Position numbers and translations under genes: made by a program
Assembly (NCBI GenBank): GCA_965178125.1
Contig: OZ237752.1
Location: 806,001 to 870,000, forward strand
From: Bilabrum cf. latius
Taxonomy: Eukaryota; Bigyra: Bicosoecida; Bigyra; Bicosoecida
Length of the DNA: 64,000 nucleotides
Direction: 5' to 3'
Shown here: positions 47,001-58,191 of the stretch, in pieces
Numbering within the stretch: the first letter of the stretch is position 1
How the letters are laid out: the number at the start of each line of letters is the position of its first letter
The notes under the pieces: model-generated
The model's database searches: none
Told to the model about the DNA's origin: nothing
Seen by the model: only the letters and a program-made list of their open reading frames with translations

Positions 47001-47206
47001 AGTGCTAGGTTGCAGCACAAAAGTCTTACACTTCCCAGCCGCACCTTCCGTTGAGTCGCTGCGCTACTAAAGGGAATTAAAGGCTACTGACATATGCTTC
47101 AGAGCCAGAATTATGGGAAGGGCATTTGCACAATTCACTGTTAGCTGCTTCACCTGGGTATAATAGAATCCCAGTTGCAGGATGCACACGAGTATCACTG
47201 TGGCGC
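44035..47206 (-). CDS. Channelrhodopsin 1 (anion-channelrhodopsin-like) with long C-terminal domain
   Basis: Seven-helix microbial rhodopsin of the channelrhodopsin family. Exons: 47206-47154 (helix A, ATVILVCILQLGFYYTQ), 47058-47030 and 46942-44035; the N-terminal exon is unresolved. Joining gives RCGWEVIYVAAVEPLTYLL, matching the channelrhodopsin helix B start, including equivalents of Glu82 and Glu90 of CrChR2. Helix C is LRYGGWLCTCPVLLLNL: the Glu123/Asp85 counter-ion position is Gly, while Cys128 is kept. Asp156 is kept (LVLDQVMIV). Helix G is HAVADLVSKN with Schiff-base Lys at 46425-46423 and the Asp four residues before it. A neutral residue at the proton-acceptor site is typical of anion channelrhodopsins. 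About 770 further residues follow, with a possible receiver-like alpha/beta part and many RRGS-type basic Ser sites. TAGs at 46300 and 44698 are in frame; the latter sits in QLQLQQ-TAG-QEQ. The stop is TAA 44035. Confidence 0.88.
46943..47029 (-). other. Intron of channelrhodopsin 1 (helix A/B border)
   Basis: 87-nt phase-2 intron with donor GTAAGA and acceptor TTTGCAG. It splits the Val codon of the WEV string. Confidence 0.85.
47059..47153 (-). other. Intron of channelrhodopsin 1 (end of helix A)
   Basis: 95-nt phase-0 intron with donor CAG/GTGAAG and acceptor GCGCAG. It joins FYYTQ to RLNGRCGWE, the same spacing as in channelrhodopsin 2, which has no intron here. Confidence 0.82.
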
Positions 47207-47669
47207 CTGCATTGGGGGAGGATTGAATTCGGCAATTCTGGCGACATAATGAAGATTTTTGGATTCGAGCATCATACTTACTAAATAATCAACATGTTCA
47301 CTTGCTATCATGGAGCTTCAGCACCAGAATCGCGTGCATGAATGCATGCCTGTATTGTCACAGTGACAACGCCACTTGACGAAGATGTCTCACTGGAGTA
47401 CACTCGAAGGTCAAGCTCGACATCGATTGGCATATTTTGTAATAATCACTCGTAAGTTTACTGCACGCAGCTACAACTTGCAGCCTTATGCAACCAGAAA
47501 GTGTAAAGTGGAGTGCCCCGGAGCGAGCACACAATTGGGAAGAGACGCGCGCCGCCGTCACACTCGCGTTTTGATAACGTGCTCACATCTTTGCCGACGT
47601 GCACCTGAACGGAAACAGGTTGACAGACGTATACATTGTCTCTCTTGCATCTACAAATACGTTTTCGGA
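47207..47669. promoter_or_regulatory. Shared upstream region of the head-to-head channelrhodopsin pair
   Basis: This AT-richer 463-bp stretch separates the first placed exons of the two divergent opsin genes. It must hold both promoters and the N-terminal exon or exons of channelrhodopsin 1. A strong donor-like GTAAGTATG is visible on the minus strand near 47280, but I cannot fit its exon in phase. Confidence 0.45.
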
Positions 47670-50122
47670 ATGTCGGATGCAGATGGCGATTCTCAGATTG
47701 ATGGGGAGCTTGTGAGAGAGTCGAACAATGCGACAGAGCCATGTGGCCGACATCCAACCGTATTTTATGCACATCCCATGATATAGTTACTAGAGCCTTA
47801 CCGTCATTTTTCGCAGAACTTACGCATATACAGTAGTAAGTGCCGAGCAGACAGACCGATTCTGTGCGTCCACCACCCGCCGCGTGCCTTAAATACCCTA
47901 CTTGTACAACTGTGCTGATCCCTTTATTCGTATTGCAGCTGCTGTTGTGATCATCATATCAATGATTCAACTTGCATTCTATCTATACCAAAGGACAAAG
48001 GGCAAGGCTTCGTGGGAGATCATTTACGTCTCGTGAGCCACCGCAGAAATACCCTTGCGTACGAGACTTCATTTCCCGGTGTCTTGTCATGTAGCCGCTA
48101 AATACTATGAATGTGGGCCTGTAATGTTTAAAATACTCTTTTGCAGGTGTTTTGAACCTCTGTGCTATGCCATGGCACTGCTATTCGAGGGGGACGCGTC
48201 GGTCACACTCAGCAATGGAGGCTCCTTCGCGTGGCTCAGGTACGCCTCGTGGCTTGCAACCTGCCCAGCACTGCTTTGCAGTCTATTTTCTATGCCACTT
48301 ACGACCAGGTCACAGAATCCACGAGAGCTTCTCGCAGCTCTCCTCTTGGATCAGCTGATGGTGCTCCTCGGCGTAAGCTCCGTTTTCTACACCGGCACCA
48401 GCAAGACAATCCTCTTTGTGATGGCCGTCATGTGCGGGGTGGCTCTCCTGTACCTCGGATATCGTAACTACGAGCGCTCAGCCAAGAGTTACGAGGTGGA
48501 AGGCGTCCCAAAATCTGCAAAGGCCTGGCTGCGAGCTCTGGTGCTGACTTGGGCGGGCTCATGGGTATGGTTTCCCGTCCTCTTCCTACTGGGACCAACT
48601 GGGTCCAATGTCATTTCAGAGGGCGATTCCATTGTTCTTCATGCTGTTGCCGACGTGAGATGCTTTTGAACCCTTGGAGTCATGCGTTCGCCAAGTTGGT
48701 GGTAGCGTTCAACCGCCCCCACCGAGATAGGGTTCCTCCCCACCTCTCCCTCCACCGCAGCTGCTCAGCAAGAACCTGTATGGCACGCTCGCGTGGATCC
48801 TCAAGTTCAGCGTGCTGATCGAATACGACAGGCACATCGCGGCACAGGCCAAGAAGAGGGGAGTGGTTACCAAGGCCGCAAAGGACGCGACGCACGAGGG
48901 CCAGCGGGACGTCCTGACCCTCGCCCTCACCATGGCAGGCTCATCGAGCTCCCCCGCGGCCATCGGCTCCGGCGATGCCTCCGGCAGCTGGATTTCGCCC
49001 GAAGACGCCATCGGGGTCGCCGACACGCTCATCAGCTCCATCCGCAAGCAGTTCTTCCACACCCGGGCCACGGTCTACGCCATCGCACCGACACCGAAGG
49101 CCGCCCGAAAGATGCAGGCAGTGGTGCGGCAGTGCGGCAGCCAGGGAGCCGCCCGCTGCGTGGTGGTGCCCGTGCAGTCCCTGCAGCAATTCCGCTACCT
49201 TCTGTCCTCCAAGGCGATCGAGCGCAAGGCCCTCATCCTCGCCGGAGATGGCGCCATCCTCGACGCCGCCAACGAAGCGCGCCGAAGCAGGCAGCAGCGC
49301 GATGCGAAAAACGGCGACGCTGCCGCCGTTGACGCGCTCGACGAGAGGTCCGTGAACGGATGGAACCACGCCCGCCAGCAGAAGATCGAAGAGGTGGCTG
49401 GCCTCTTTGGCGCCATCTTCGGCGGCCTTCCGGTGGTGTGCGTCACCGGGATCGTGCCGAGCGCCGCCGAGCAGATGGCCTCGAGGCTCAGGGACGGCGA
49501 AGTCGCATCAAAAGCGACCCCGGCCGTGGACCAGCAGGCGCTCATCACCAGCAGCCCAGCCCCACAAGTGAGCTCCAGCGAGGCGGGCCAGCTTGGCTGC
49601 AAGGCATACGTTGACCTCTCGGACGGAAGCAAGGCTCGGCGCCAGGTGCGGGCCGTGTTCGACAACTTTTTCGCCGCAGAAATGGGCGTCAATGTGGAGA
49701 AGGCGGATGCGGTGCTGCTCGAGGACACGGCGTCCGGGCTGCTGACGCTGGTCAACGGGGAGGCGTACACGGACTCTCTCGAGGGCGTCAAGCCCCGGCA
49801 GCAGCAGCAGACCCCGTATGGTGACAGCGTCGGCGGCTCGAGCGGCGGTAGAGGCGGTCGCCACGGGTCGGTGGACCTCCAGGACGTCAAGCTGGCCCAG
49901 ACTGGCGCCATCCGGTTCGGGGGCTTGGCCATCGGGGACGCGACTGTGGTGGGACCCACCAGTTCCTTCGGGTCGTTCGGCGGGTCGAAGGCAAAAGGCC
50001 ACCGCGGGCTGGACGAGATCGACTATGGCGAGTCTGGTGGTGCCGTGGACGGGGCTGGCATCAAGTCCAGCATCTCGAGGGCGCAGAGCCAGATGGCCCG
50101 CAAGTGGGGCGCAGGCCAATGA
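47670..50122 (+). CDS. Channelrhodopsin 2 (anion-channelrhodopsin-like) with long C-terminal domain
   Basis: Paralogue of channelrhodopsin 1, transcribed away from it. Secure exons: 47939-48032 (helix A, AVVIIISMIQLAFYLYQRTK, then ASWEIIYV), 48147-48654 and 48761-50122. A tentative first exon starts at ATG 47670 (MSDADGDSQIDGELV) and joins downstream through a small exon that I could not settle. Helix B starts SCFEPLCYAMALLF with the Glu90 equivalent. Helix C is LRYASWLATC: Ser at the proton-acceptor position as in GtACR1, Cys128 kept. Asp156 is kept (LLLDQLMVLLG). Helix G spans an intron: HAVAD, then LLSKNLYGTLAWILK, with the Schiff-base Lys at 48770-48772. The roughly 450-residue C-terminus has alternating strands and helices (ATVYAIAPTPKAARKMQAV; LPVVCVTGIVPSA) that could be a divergent receiver-like fold. 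The stop is TGA 50120. There is no in-frame TAG in the secure exons, unlike its neighbours. Confidence 0.88.
48033..48146 (+). other. Intron of channelrhodopsin 2 (helix B start)
   Basis: 114-nt phase-2 intron with donor GTGAGC and acceptor CTTTTGCAG. It restores a Ser codon and gives YVSCFEPL. The position is four codons downstream of the matching intron in channelrhodopsin 1. Confidence 0.88.
48655..48760 (+). other. Intron of channelrhodopsin 2 (helix G)
   Basis: 106-nt phase-0 intron with donor GTGAGA and acceptor CCACCGCAG. It lies between the helix G Asp and the Schiff-base Lys. Channelrhodopsin 1 lacks it. Confidence 0.9.
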
Positions 50123-50341
50123 TCGGCACAGGCCCTCTTGAGTGGAGTGTTGCACTATTGTATGGTGTCTATGAAAAGTTTTGAAACTTCTGCGCTGGGC
50201 AACAAGGTTCCTTGGCCGCCTGCGGTGCGCCGGCCTGCAGGGCTACTTTCAAAGTTGTTCCAGAACTTTACCCAGCCAGATTCCAGCGATTTGTGTTTGA
50301 AGAACAATGGCAACAAACACACGCAAGCAGGTCACACCTTA

Positions 50342-53300
50342 TTACTCTTCTTGTTTCTGTAGCTAAATGGCCAGCTGCACGTAGCTCGCCAGGTAATCCT
50401 GCAGCGATGCGGCTTCGGGTGACTGGAACTGCAGCTTCCTTTCGCAGTACGAAGCGGCGCCAGCAGGCCCCTCCGGTACGTCAGACTTTTTGGTCTCTTG
50501 CTCTTCTACCACCTCCAGCTGTAGCACGTCGTCCTGGCTGGACCAAGACTCAATGTCCGGTAGGTCGAACCCGGCAATCACCTCAAAGCTTCTGGCATCG
50601 ATGAGCACGGCACCACCCAGGCCGAAGCCCAGTCGAATCAACTCTGGCATGGGCTCGTCATACACGACGTTCATAGGCGGGACGGGCCTTACGGCAACCT
50701 GCATGGTGGCCGACAGCAGGTGGTCCTGTGCTCGCTGCAGGAAGGCTGCGCGAATGGCGGCGAGCGGCTTGCTCCGCGGATCGTGGTCACCAGCCAGCAC
50801 AGCTGACACTAGACTGGCCCATTCTTCGCTCGACTTGGAGCTGCGCATGGGCGGAGACACGTACTGCTGCACGCCAAGCCGAAGCACAGAAGCAGGGTCT
50901 GTCATGAGGTCAGTCCCATGGTCCACAGCCATGGCCATTGCGGCCATCTCGGCGCACCTAAGCTCGTCCTCCTCGGGCATCTCGCCCCTGCTCAATCGGA
51001 CGAGAGCCTCCTCAAACAGCACGTGCAGGAGCATGTCCTGACTCACTGCATCCACGTCCACGTCCACGACCAGCCACCTGCCAAACACGAGCCGGTAGGG
51101 CCTGTTCCTCCTGATCACCATGTCGAGCTCGTCGGCTAGGAAGGCGTCGCGGGGGAGGACCCTCCTCGCCTCGGGCTCGCTTGGCAGCGGCATGTGCCCA
51201 GTGGACTCGTCAATGGTCAGCAGCACGTCAGAACCGGCCGGAAGCATCTCCACAACCAGCACAAGCCCGGCGTCCAGGTCTTCGGGCAGACCCGCTGTCT
51301 GGGAACAGATCTGAGTCAGCTGCTCAACGGTGAGGTCCGGCGCGGCGGGTATGTCAATCAGGAGGTGGTCGCCTGCAGGCAGCTGCACATTAACCATATG
51401 CGGGAGACGGGAGTCATACGCATCGATCTCTCCGTGGCCTGGCACATACCCCGTGGGTCCGGAATCGCCCACCAGGTCCAGCAGCCGCATGCAAAAGTGC
51501 GCGTGCAGCGCGGCGCGATGCGACTTGTCCACCGCTTGTCCTAGGAAGTGGTGCACGAACGGGAGTAGGTCCTCCCTGGGCGGGAACGTGCCGGCCACCA
51601 TGCTGAGCAAGGACCAGTACTTGGCCCTGGTGGCCGACGACTCGTTGTGGGTGAGCTGTTTCATGAGCTGTATGTAGATCTCGTTGGAGAGCACGGGATG
51701 CGCGAGACCGATTCGGATGAGCTCGCGCGCGTACTGCGACGCAGTCTTGTCATCGTCCGGTGCAATCTCTCCGGCGTAGCGCAGAGCGCAGCCAAACGCC
51801 CGTTTTGCGTTCGTCTCAATGCCTCTGTCCTTGAAGTAGATCATAGAGCGCGCGATGTCGTTGGGCTGCCACTAGAACTGGTACTCCTTGGCACGCCCCG
51901 ACCCCATGAACAGATGGCGCACGAAGCTCTCGGGCGTGCGAAGCGGCTCGTAGTTTGTCCACTCGTACCGCGCGTAGGCCGCGTCTCGCAGCTTGGTCTC
52001 CCTCGCCTTGTCGATGCGCTCCAACTTGCGCTGCGTGTCCCTCAGTCTCTTTGCCCTGCACCCGATGAGGTCCCTCTTGCTGGCGCCCTTTCTGTCGGGC
52101 ACGAGAGTCGCCACCTTCTTGAGCCTGGCCTGGTCAGAGGTGCTCGCAGTCGGTGCTGCGGCGCGTGCCTTGGTGCTTTTGCGGAACGACACGTCGTACG
52201 CGGTGGGCGCGGCGCTTCCCGGCTCGCGGTTGGCGTCATCTTCGTCGTCCGATAGATCCACGTCATCGACCATCTCAAAGTCGGTTCCGAGGGTTGCGGC
52301 GAAGAAAGAATCGTCCGCATTGCTTGCAGCTGCAGTGGGTGCGGCAACAGGTTCAGAGGGAGGCTCACTAGCCTCTGGGCGGGATGGTACGGCAGCGGCT
52401 TCGCTGACACCCGATGCTGCATCCGCACCAGCGCCCGACGCAGCCCCACCTTTGCTCAGCCCTGTCGGTTCTGAATCACCTGCAGGCCCTTCATCTGTCT
52501 CTGGCTCTACTTTGCCCTCTTTTTGAACGGGGTTCTCGTCCTGCTCACCATCGTTGTCGGGCGGCAAGCTGTCGCCAGAGTGGCTAGCATCCCCGCCACC
52601 TATCCGTTTCTCACTTTTTCCCTATTCTTTCTCTTCTTCTTCCTCATCGTCCTCTTGCTCGTGCTGCTCCTCCACTGCCAAGAGGCTGATCCCACGAGGT
52701 TTGTGGACGGGGCTAGCACGCGATGAGGAGGGCGAGGCCGGTGTTGCGGGGGCGACCGGCGCTACAGCGGCCTCGCCCTCTGGCGCTGCCTCGGGCGTCC
52801 GCGCTTCTTTTGTCCCCGCAATTTGCTTGTCTGCCTTGGTCAGGGTTAGCGATCGCATGGAAAGGCTCAAGCTCGAACCATTCCTCTTGAATAACCCCAG
52901 CCCTGAACTAGATGCAGAGCCGGACTGGGCCTTGCCCTTGCCCTTGCCCTTGCCCTTGCCCTTGAGTCCCGCCTTGAGCATCTTGGTGCTGCCGTTACGG
53001 CCCACCGATGGCAACCTCTTCATGCTGGGCATCCGGTGCGGACCCGTGGTGATGTCTGGCAAGGTGCTCTTCTGCGATGCCGCCGCAGCTTCCGCGTCCC
53101 GTTCTTCGCTAGAGCGGCTCAGCTCTGCATGCAGGGCCTGCAGTGGGGAGGAGCCGTCGCCAGTCTTGTCGCTGCCTCCACCGCCAACAACTACCGAATC
53201 CAGCGTCTCCTTGAGCACGGTCCACGTGTCCTAACTGCCCGGCATCTGCTCATTGATCCCTCGGTACGACTTCAGGAGAGCCTTGAGGGCTAACAGACCC

Positions 53301-56300
53301 CTGCGCCCTTCAGCAACGCCCTCTTCCACGGCAGACTGACCGGTTTCCGGTGAGGCTGCGCCAGGGTCAGCCGCTGCTGCGTCCTCGGCGGGCTCTTCTT
53401 CGTCCTGACCTGCGTCGTCCACGGCAACTAGTTTGTCCGCACTCGCCTTTACAGCAGCGCACCATTCGGCGACTCGGTCGTCGGACACGGCGACGGTTAG
53501 GACGCGCCTCATCGTTGACCTTGCGGTCTTGACGGCGGCCAGCCCGGCCTGCAGCGAAGCGCCTTGCTCGGGATCGGCCTCGCCACCGCTCCGTGCAGCA
53601 TCGGCCAGCGCGCCGGTGGCCTCGAGCAGGTCGGTCACCGTGTCGCCTTTCTGCACGGCTCGGCTGAAAGCGGGGATTTCCTTGATCGCCGTGTGCAGGA
53701 ACAGGCCGACGCTTGTGATCGCCTGTGCCGCATCTGCGGCCCTCTCGCTCGTGCTCCTGGCCGCATCTGAGAGGCCGCTCAGCAGCGCAGCAATGGACCT
53801 GATCATCCCATTCGAAGCCTTGCGGCCCGTGCCAGCCAGTGCAGCGATGCCGCGGCCGGTAGACATGGCTGCGAGGCACGCGGAGACGTACCTGTAGGAC
53901 TCGGGCGGGAGGTTGCTATCGGACAGCAGCCCAGTGAGGAGCGCAGCTTCAGCTGCCAGGGACACGGAGTTCGAGCTCGAGGCCGCGAATGACCCGGGCC
54001 TTCCCCCTGGAGTGGCCACGTCTCGTGCCGCGGCGGTGCAGTCGACGAGCAGCTCTGAGATGGCGGCGATGAGGGTCGGGCTCCACCTCTACGAGTAGGA
54101 CGAGGGAGAGGATGAGGATGAAGGGTCTCCGGCAGAACCAGTGCCAGGAATAGAAGAGGTCGCAGCGGCAGTCCCTGATCTGCCCCTTGAACTGGAGCTT
54201 GCCGGCAGGATGGAGGAACCAGCAGGCGACAGTACGGAATCGATCATGTGCCTCGCTGCACCCAGCAGCAGCACGACTTGGCTAGTATCCTTGGCCGCAA
54301 TAGCACCGGCGGCTTCATCACCGGATGGCACGGATCCAGCGCCCGATGCTGCTGCTTTTTCGCCGCTCTTCGCCGTAGCAAGGGCTCCCCGTATGGCTTG
54401 CGCCAGGTGGTGCGCCACCACCTCAATACCCTTGGTGGCAGCTGCCAGCTCGGCGGGATCCATGCCCGTCTCGTCATCGTATTCGCCGGTCGCGTTGGAG
54501 GTGGAACTGTTCCTCGCGCGCGCTGCTGCAGCTGCTGCGTTGGCGTCTTCTGCGGCCGCGCGCTGCATGGCTCCCTGCATCTGCTCCCTCTTTTTGTTCT
54601 TGTCTCTGGCGTTCTATTGCAGCCCGCGTGTCATGACCGCCATGGAAGCGGCAGACCGGAGGAGCTTTGCCAGCTGCTTCCGGGATCGAGCCGGGGCTTT
54701 GAGGCCCGGTTTAGCTCCCGGGGCAACCTTTTGCTCCTTAGCTTCCTTTGCGATTGCCTCTGCCAGGGCGGGCGATGCTGTCCGGAGCAGCTTGTCCACC
54801 ACCCTCACCGCCCTCACCGCCGCCTCGTGCATGCTGCTCGTGCTGGCGCCCATCTTGGAGCGGCTGTCCTGTCCGCTTGCTTTTGAGGACACGAGCTCGC
54901 ACGCCTGCAGCAGGTTCAGACCGGATGCCACCAGCGCGGGCACACCGCCGCCCACGACGGCCCGGTCGCTGAAACCGGGCAGTGCGATACATGCTTCCAG
55001 CACAGACAGCTGCTGCAGGAGCGCGGCTGCCACCGACTTGGGAGACCCGAGGTCGACCTCGTCCACGAAGGCCCGTGCCAGCTCCTGATCCGCCGCGCTC
55101 GACCCCGGTGGGCTCTTGGCGTCCATGCCCAGCTCAACCATCGCCCCATCCACGTCCCTAAAAAGTGTCTCGTCCCCTTGAGAAGACCGGAGCGAGCGCG
55201 CTAGGATAGCCACAGCGGCCAATCTGCCTGGCACCGACTGTTCCCTGATGCTGGCCCTCGTGAGTAGGGCGAAGATCCCTCGGATGGTGTCGCTCGACTT
55301 GGCCACCTTGAGGGCACGCAGCGCGGCGGCAAGCTGACGCTCGTTCGCGAGTCGTGAGGCCTTGTCACCTCCTGCGGGTGCAGCTGCGGACAGCACAGCC
55401 AGCAGAGCCATCGCTGATGTCGCGATGGCAGTTGCCGTGGAGGGAGTAACAGCGGCGGCGAATGCGAGGTCTGGCTTCGAGGCCGCAGAGGCACCGCTGG
55501 CCTGCTAGCCCGCTTTGGATTTCTTCTTTCCTTTTGAAGCTGCCATCAACTTGGAGTCAAGCGCACCCACTGCCTCTAGGAGGGCAGTTGCGGCGGTGCC
55601 GAGTGCGCCAGCTCCGGAAGGTGGCGATGAAGTGGCGGCAGAGTCACCGGCGCCGTGCACGCTGTGCCCCAAGGCCGCCGCAGCGCCGGCCATGAGCCTC
55701 GCGATCGCGATGCCGTCCAGAGCATGACCCGCCCCACCTTCTGCGTCAAACGCGACCGTGGCGAACTGCACCAGGCCCGCCTCTGCGAGCACGTCATCTT
55801 CGAGCATCCCAGCCTGCGCGCTGGCCACCACCCGGGAGGCTGCCGCCAGGCACTCGGGATCCCCCGTGGCCCACGCGGGGAGCAGCTCACGGAATAGGCT
55901 CACCTGTACGTCCCTGATCTATACAGGTTCGGCTTTCCGCTCTTTGGCAGTAGCCTCCTGCCTGGCTTTTTTGAGCTGCGCCATGCCCAGCCGGACGATC
56001 CCGCCGGGCCGGCTCAGGAGGCTGCCCAGGGCGAGGTAGGCCGCCTTGGCGCCTCTAGGAATGGAGGCATCGCTGCCTGCAGACTTGGCGGAGGTGCTGG
56101 TTTTCGTTGCCTCTTTGACGGCGGCGAGTGCCGCGACGGAGGCCCCGCTCCGAGCGAGCGCTTCGGCGACTTGCGGGGACTTGCAGGCGGCCATGCGGCC
56201 CAGTGCGACCATCGCGCTCTCCCGCTGCTCCGGGCTGGTCGGAGCCTTCGTGCCCTTGCCTGCAGCGAACTGTACCAAACGATTAATGAACGCTTGGTGC

Positions 56301-57450
56301 TTGTGTTGCTTGGCTGCCCATTTATTGGACATGCATGCCGCCGCGAGTCGCTGGAGCGCTGCAAGGTCGAGCGCGGCCTCGGCTGCAGCATCGTCAGCAG
56401 AGTTGGCAGACTGCATGATTTCCTCGAGCGAAGCGGCTGCAACGGCCCCGAATACGTCGGCGTATGCAATTTTCGCAGACGCGCACGTGTCTTGGCACTC
56501 GATCCGAGTCAGGAGAACTCCTTCGATTCCGGCGGCTCTGCGGCAGGATGGTTGGGTAAACAGAACCGCAGCCATATCATGGATTCGATGCAATCGTTTT
56601 GTAACGAAACATTGGGCGCCAGTACATTGTCTTACTTGTTGATGGCATCGAGACCTCCTGGGTCGGAGCTCACCGCTCGCAGGAGGCGGGCCGCAGCTGA
56701 TGCGAGCTGCGGGCTGTGCCGTCCGAGGCCGGCCAGTTCCAAGGCCTCTTTCGCCTGCACGCAGTCGATTACAACCGCATGCCTTTCTGTGTTTGTGCCA
56801 TTGACGCAGCCGAGAAGACCCAGGAGGGCGCGGCGCGCCGTGGGCTCGCTCGAATCACCTCCGATCCGTTGGCTGGCAGGGGGCACGATCAAGCTCATCA
56901 GGGCCCGAGACACCCCCTTGACGTCAGCACCGGACTGCTTACTAGAGAGAAATGTGCTCATTACTGCCGCGGCTTGAGGCATGGTATCTGCCAGCTTGTC
57001 ATCCAGAGGCGCTGCTGCAGCACTTCCACCGAAGAGGCCAGTGACGTATGCTGCCACAGCCTCAGCTGCAACGCCCAAGGCCTCGCTACCCTACGACGTA
57101 TTACAGCTAGCATGCAATAGTCGGATGCACTGCCGAGCTACGTTGGAGACGTCGCCAAATTTGCTGAGGACGCGAGCTACGGCTGGGATCATTCCGAATT
57201 TGGCCGCAAGCTTCGCTTTCCGCAGCCATCCCTTCGCTGGACTTACGGCCACATCAGCGAGTGCCTGCAATAGTCAAGTGTGAATTGGTAGCTGGAGTCG
57301 AAAGTATACCTGTAATGCTGAGTGAAGGCAGCGAATCTGCATAGCACGAACCTCGGTTGCCCAAGCCGCTAGCCGCTTGAAATTGCGGTGCTTCTTGATT
57401 TCTTGCACAAGCTTTTGAACAGCAAGCTCATCATCTTGTTTTGAAGGCAT
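50342..57450 (-). CDS. ARM-repeat protein with C-terminal MyTH4-FERM tail
   Basis: Exons 57450-57310, 57264-56636 and 56537-50342 give 2321 residues. It starts MPSKQDDELAVQKLV and continues through a long Ala-rich helical ARM/HEAT array (for example MIPAVARVLSKFGDVSNVAR). An acidic low-complexity linker with a KGKGKGKG run follows, then a MyTH4 domain (about 51.87-51.4 kb; NEIYIQLMKQLTHN, YWSLLSMVAGTFPP) and a FERM domain (about 51.4-50.5 kb; YRLVFGRWLV, LLHVLFEEALVRLSRGEM). MyTH4-FERM tails usually occur in myosins and kinesins, where they bind microtubules and cargo; no motor domain is present here. Nine TAGs are in frame, including 51872, inside the start of MyTH4, and 50363, seven codons before the TAA at 50342. 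A cytoskeletal scaffold role is inferred from the domain. Confidence 0.82.
56538..56635 (-). other. Intron 2 of the ARM/MyTH4-FERM gene
   Basis: 98-nt phase-2 intron with donor GTAAGA and acceptor TGCCGCAG. Splicing restores a Lys codon and reads GGLDAINKAAGIEGV. Confidence 0.8.
57265..57309 (-). other. 45-nt intron 1 of the ARM/MyTH4-FERM gene
   Basis: Phase-0 intron with donor CAG/GTATAC and acceptor CTATTGCAG, joining LHSALQ to ALADVAV. It is the shortest intron I can place in the window. Confidence 0.8.
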
Positions 57451-58191
57451 TGTGGGATATGTCTGCAAGTCTGAGTGATCTTCTAAACTTGCGAGTCGAG
57501 TCGAGCGCTTTATTCGCCGGCGGCGAATGTTCCTTCAGAGTTCGCTTATGCCTGCGTGCGCTGCTGCTTTGATTGGGGAGGGAGGGCTCCAAGCGGCCGG
57601 CTCGCCCTCCCTCCGCCCTGCCGCTGCTGAATCCGACCGCGGGAGCGATTCAGGCTTCAGGGAGACGCCGACGCGCCGGCACAATGGACTCTATGAAGCT
57701 AATCATGGCAAATTGCATCGCCGCCGCCGACCGCCGGCAGGCACTCTGTACCTCGTGAGCTCATATAATGCTGACATCTGCGAGCTAGCGCCCTCCAGCA
57801 CCCCGGCAGCAGCACCGCGAAGCACCACGGCGGCAGCCAGTGGCATCCTACGGCTCACGTTCATTTCCCGACTCTGCGATGCCTCCATCGTGGCGGGCAC
57901 GCCCATTGTGCCTGACGCTCTCCTGCTTGCGACCATCGGCATCGCTGGCGCCTGGCTGCGACCCCCCGGCACACGACGGCAGCTCTCCACTCCCGCTACC
58001 CGGCCCACCACCCACTCCCATCTCCAGACCCATGGGTGGCGGGCTTAGGTCCTTTCCCTCTTGTCAGAGTTCGCTTAAACTTACAGCATGTACTAGAGAA
58101 CTACAGTAATTGATAAATATCTATCTCTTTGGCGCCAGTTGCGAAATCTGCTGAGTGGTGGGCCAGGCGTGCCATGGGGTTGGAGTGGCCA
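57451..58191. other. 741-bp intergenic region with flanking 14-bp direct repeats
   Basis: This lies between the start of the ARM/MyTH4-FERM gene and the end of the kinase-ARM gene. The 14-mer TCAGAGTTCGCTTA occurs at 57535-57548 and again at 58064-58077. Between them a minus-strand frame (about 58011-57703, ending in TGA) and an overlapping plus-strand frame are open, but neither has convincing coding character. No inverted terminal repeats were seen. Confidence 0.4.

Noticed and set aside
57527-58048. Plus-strand protein gene between the ARM/MyTH4-FERM and kinase-ARM genes
   Set aside because: The composition is not protein-like, no motif is recognisable, and an equally long frame overlaps on the other strand.
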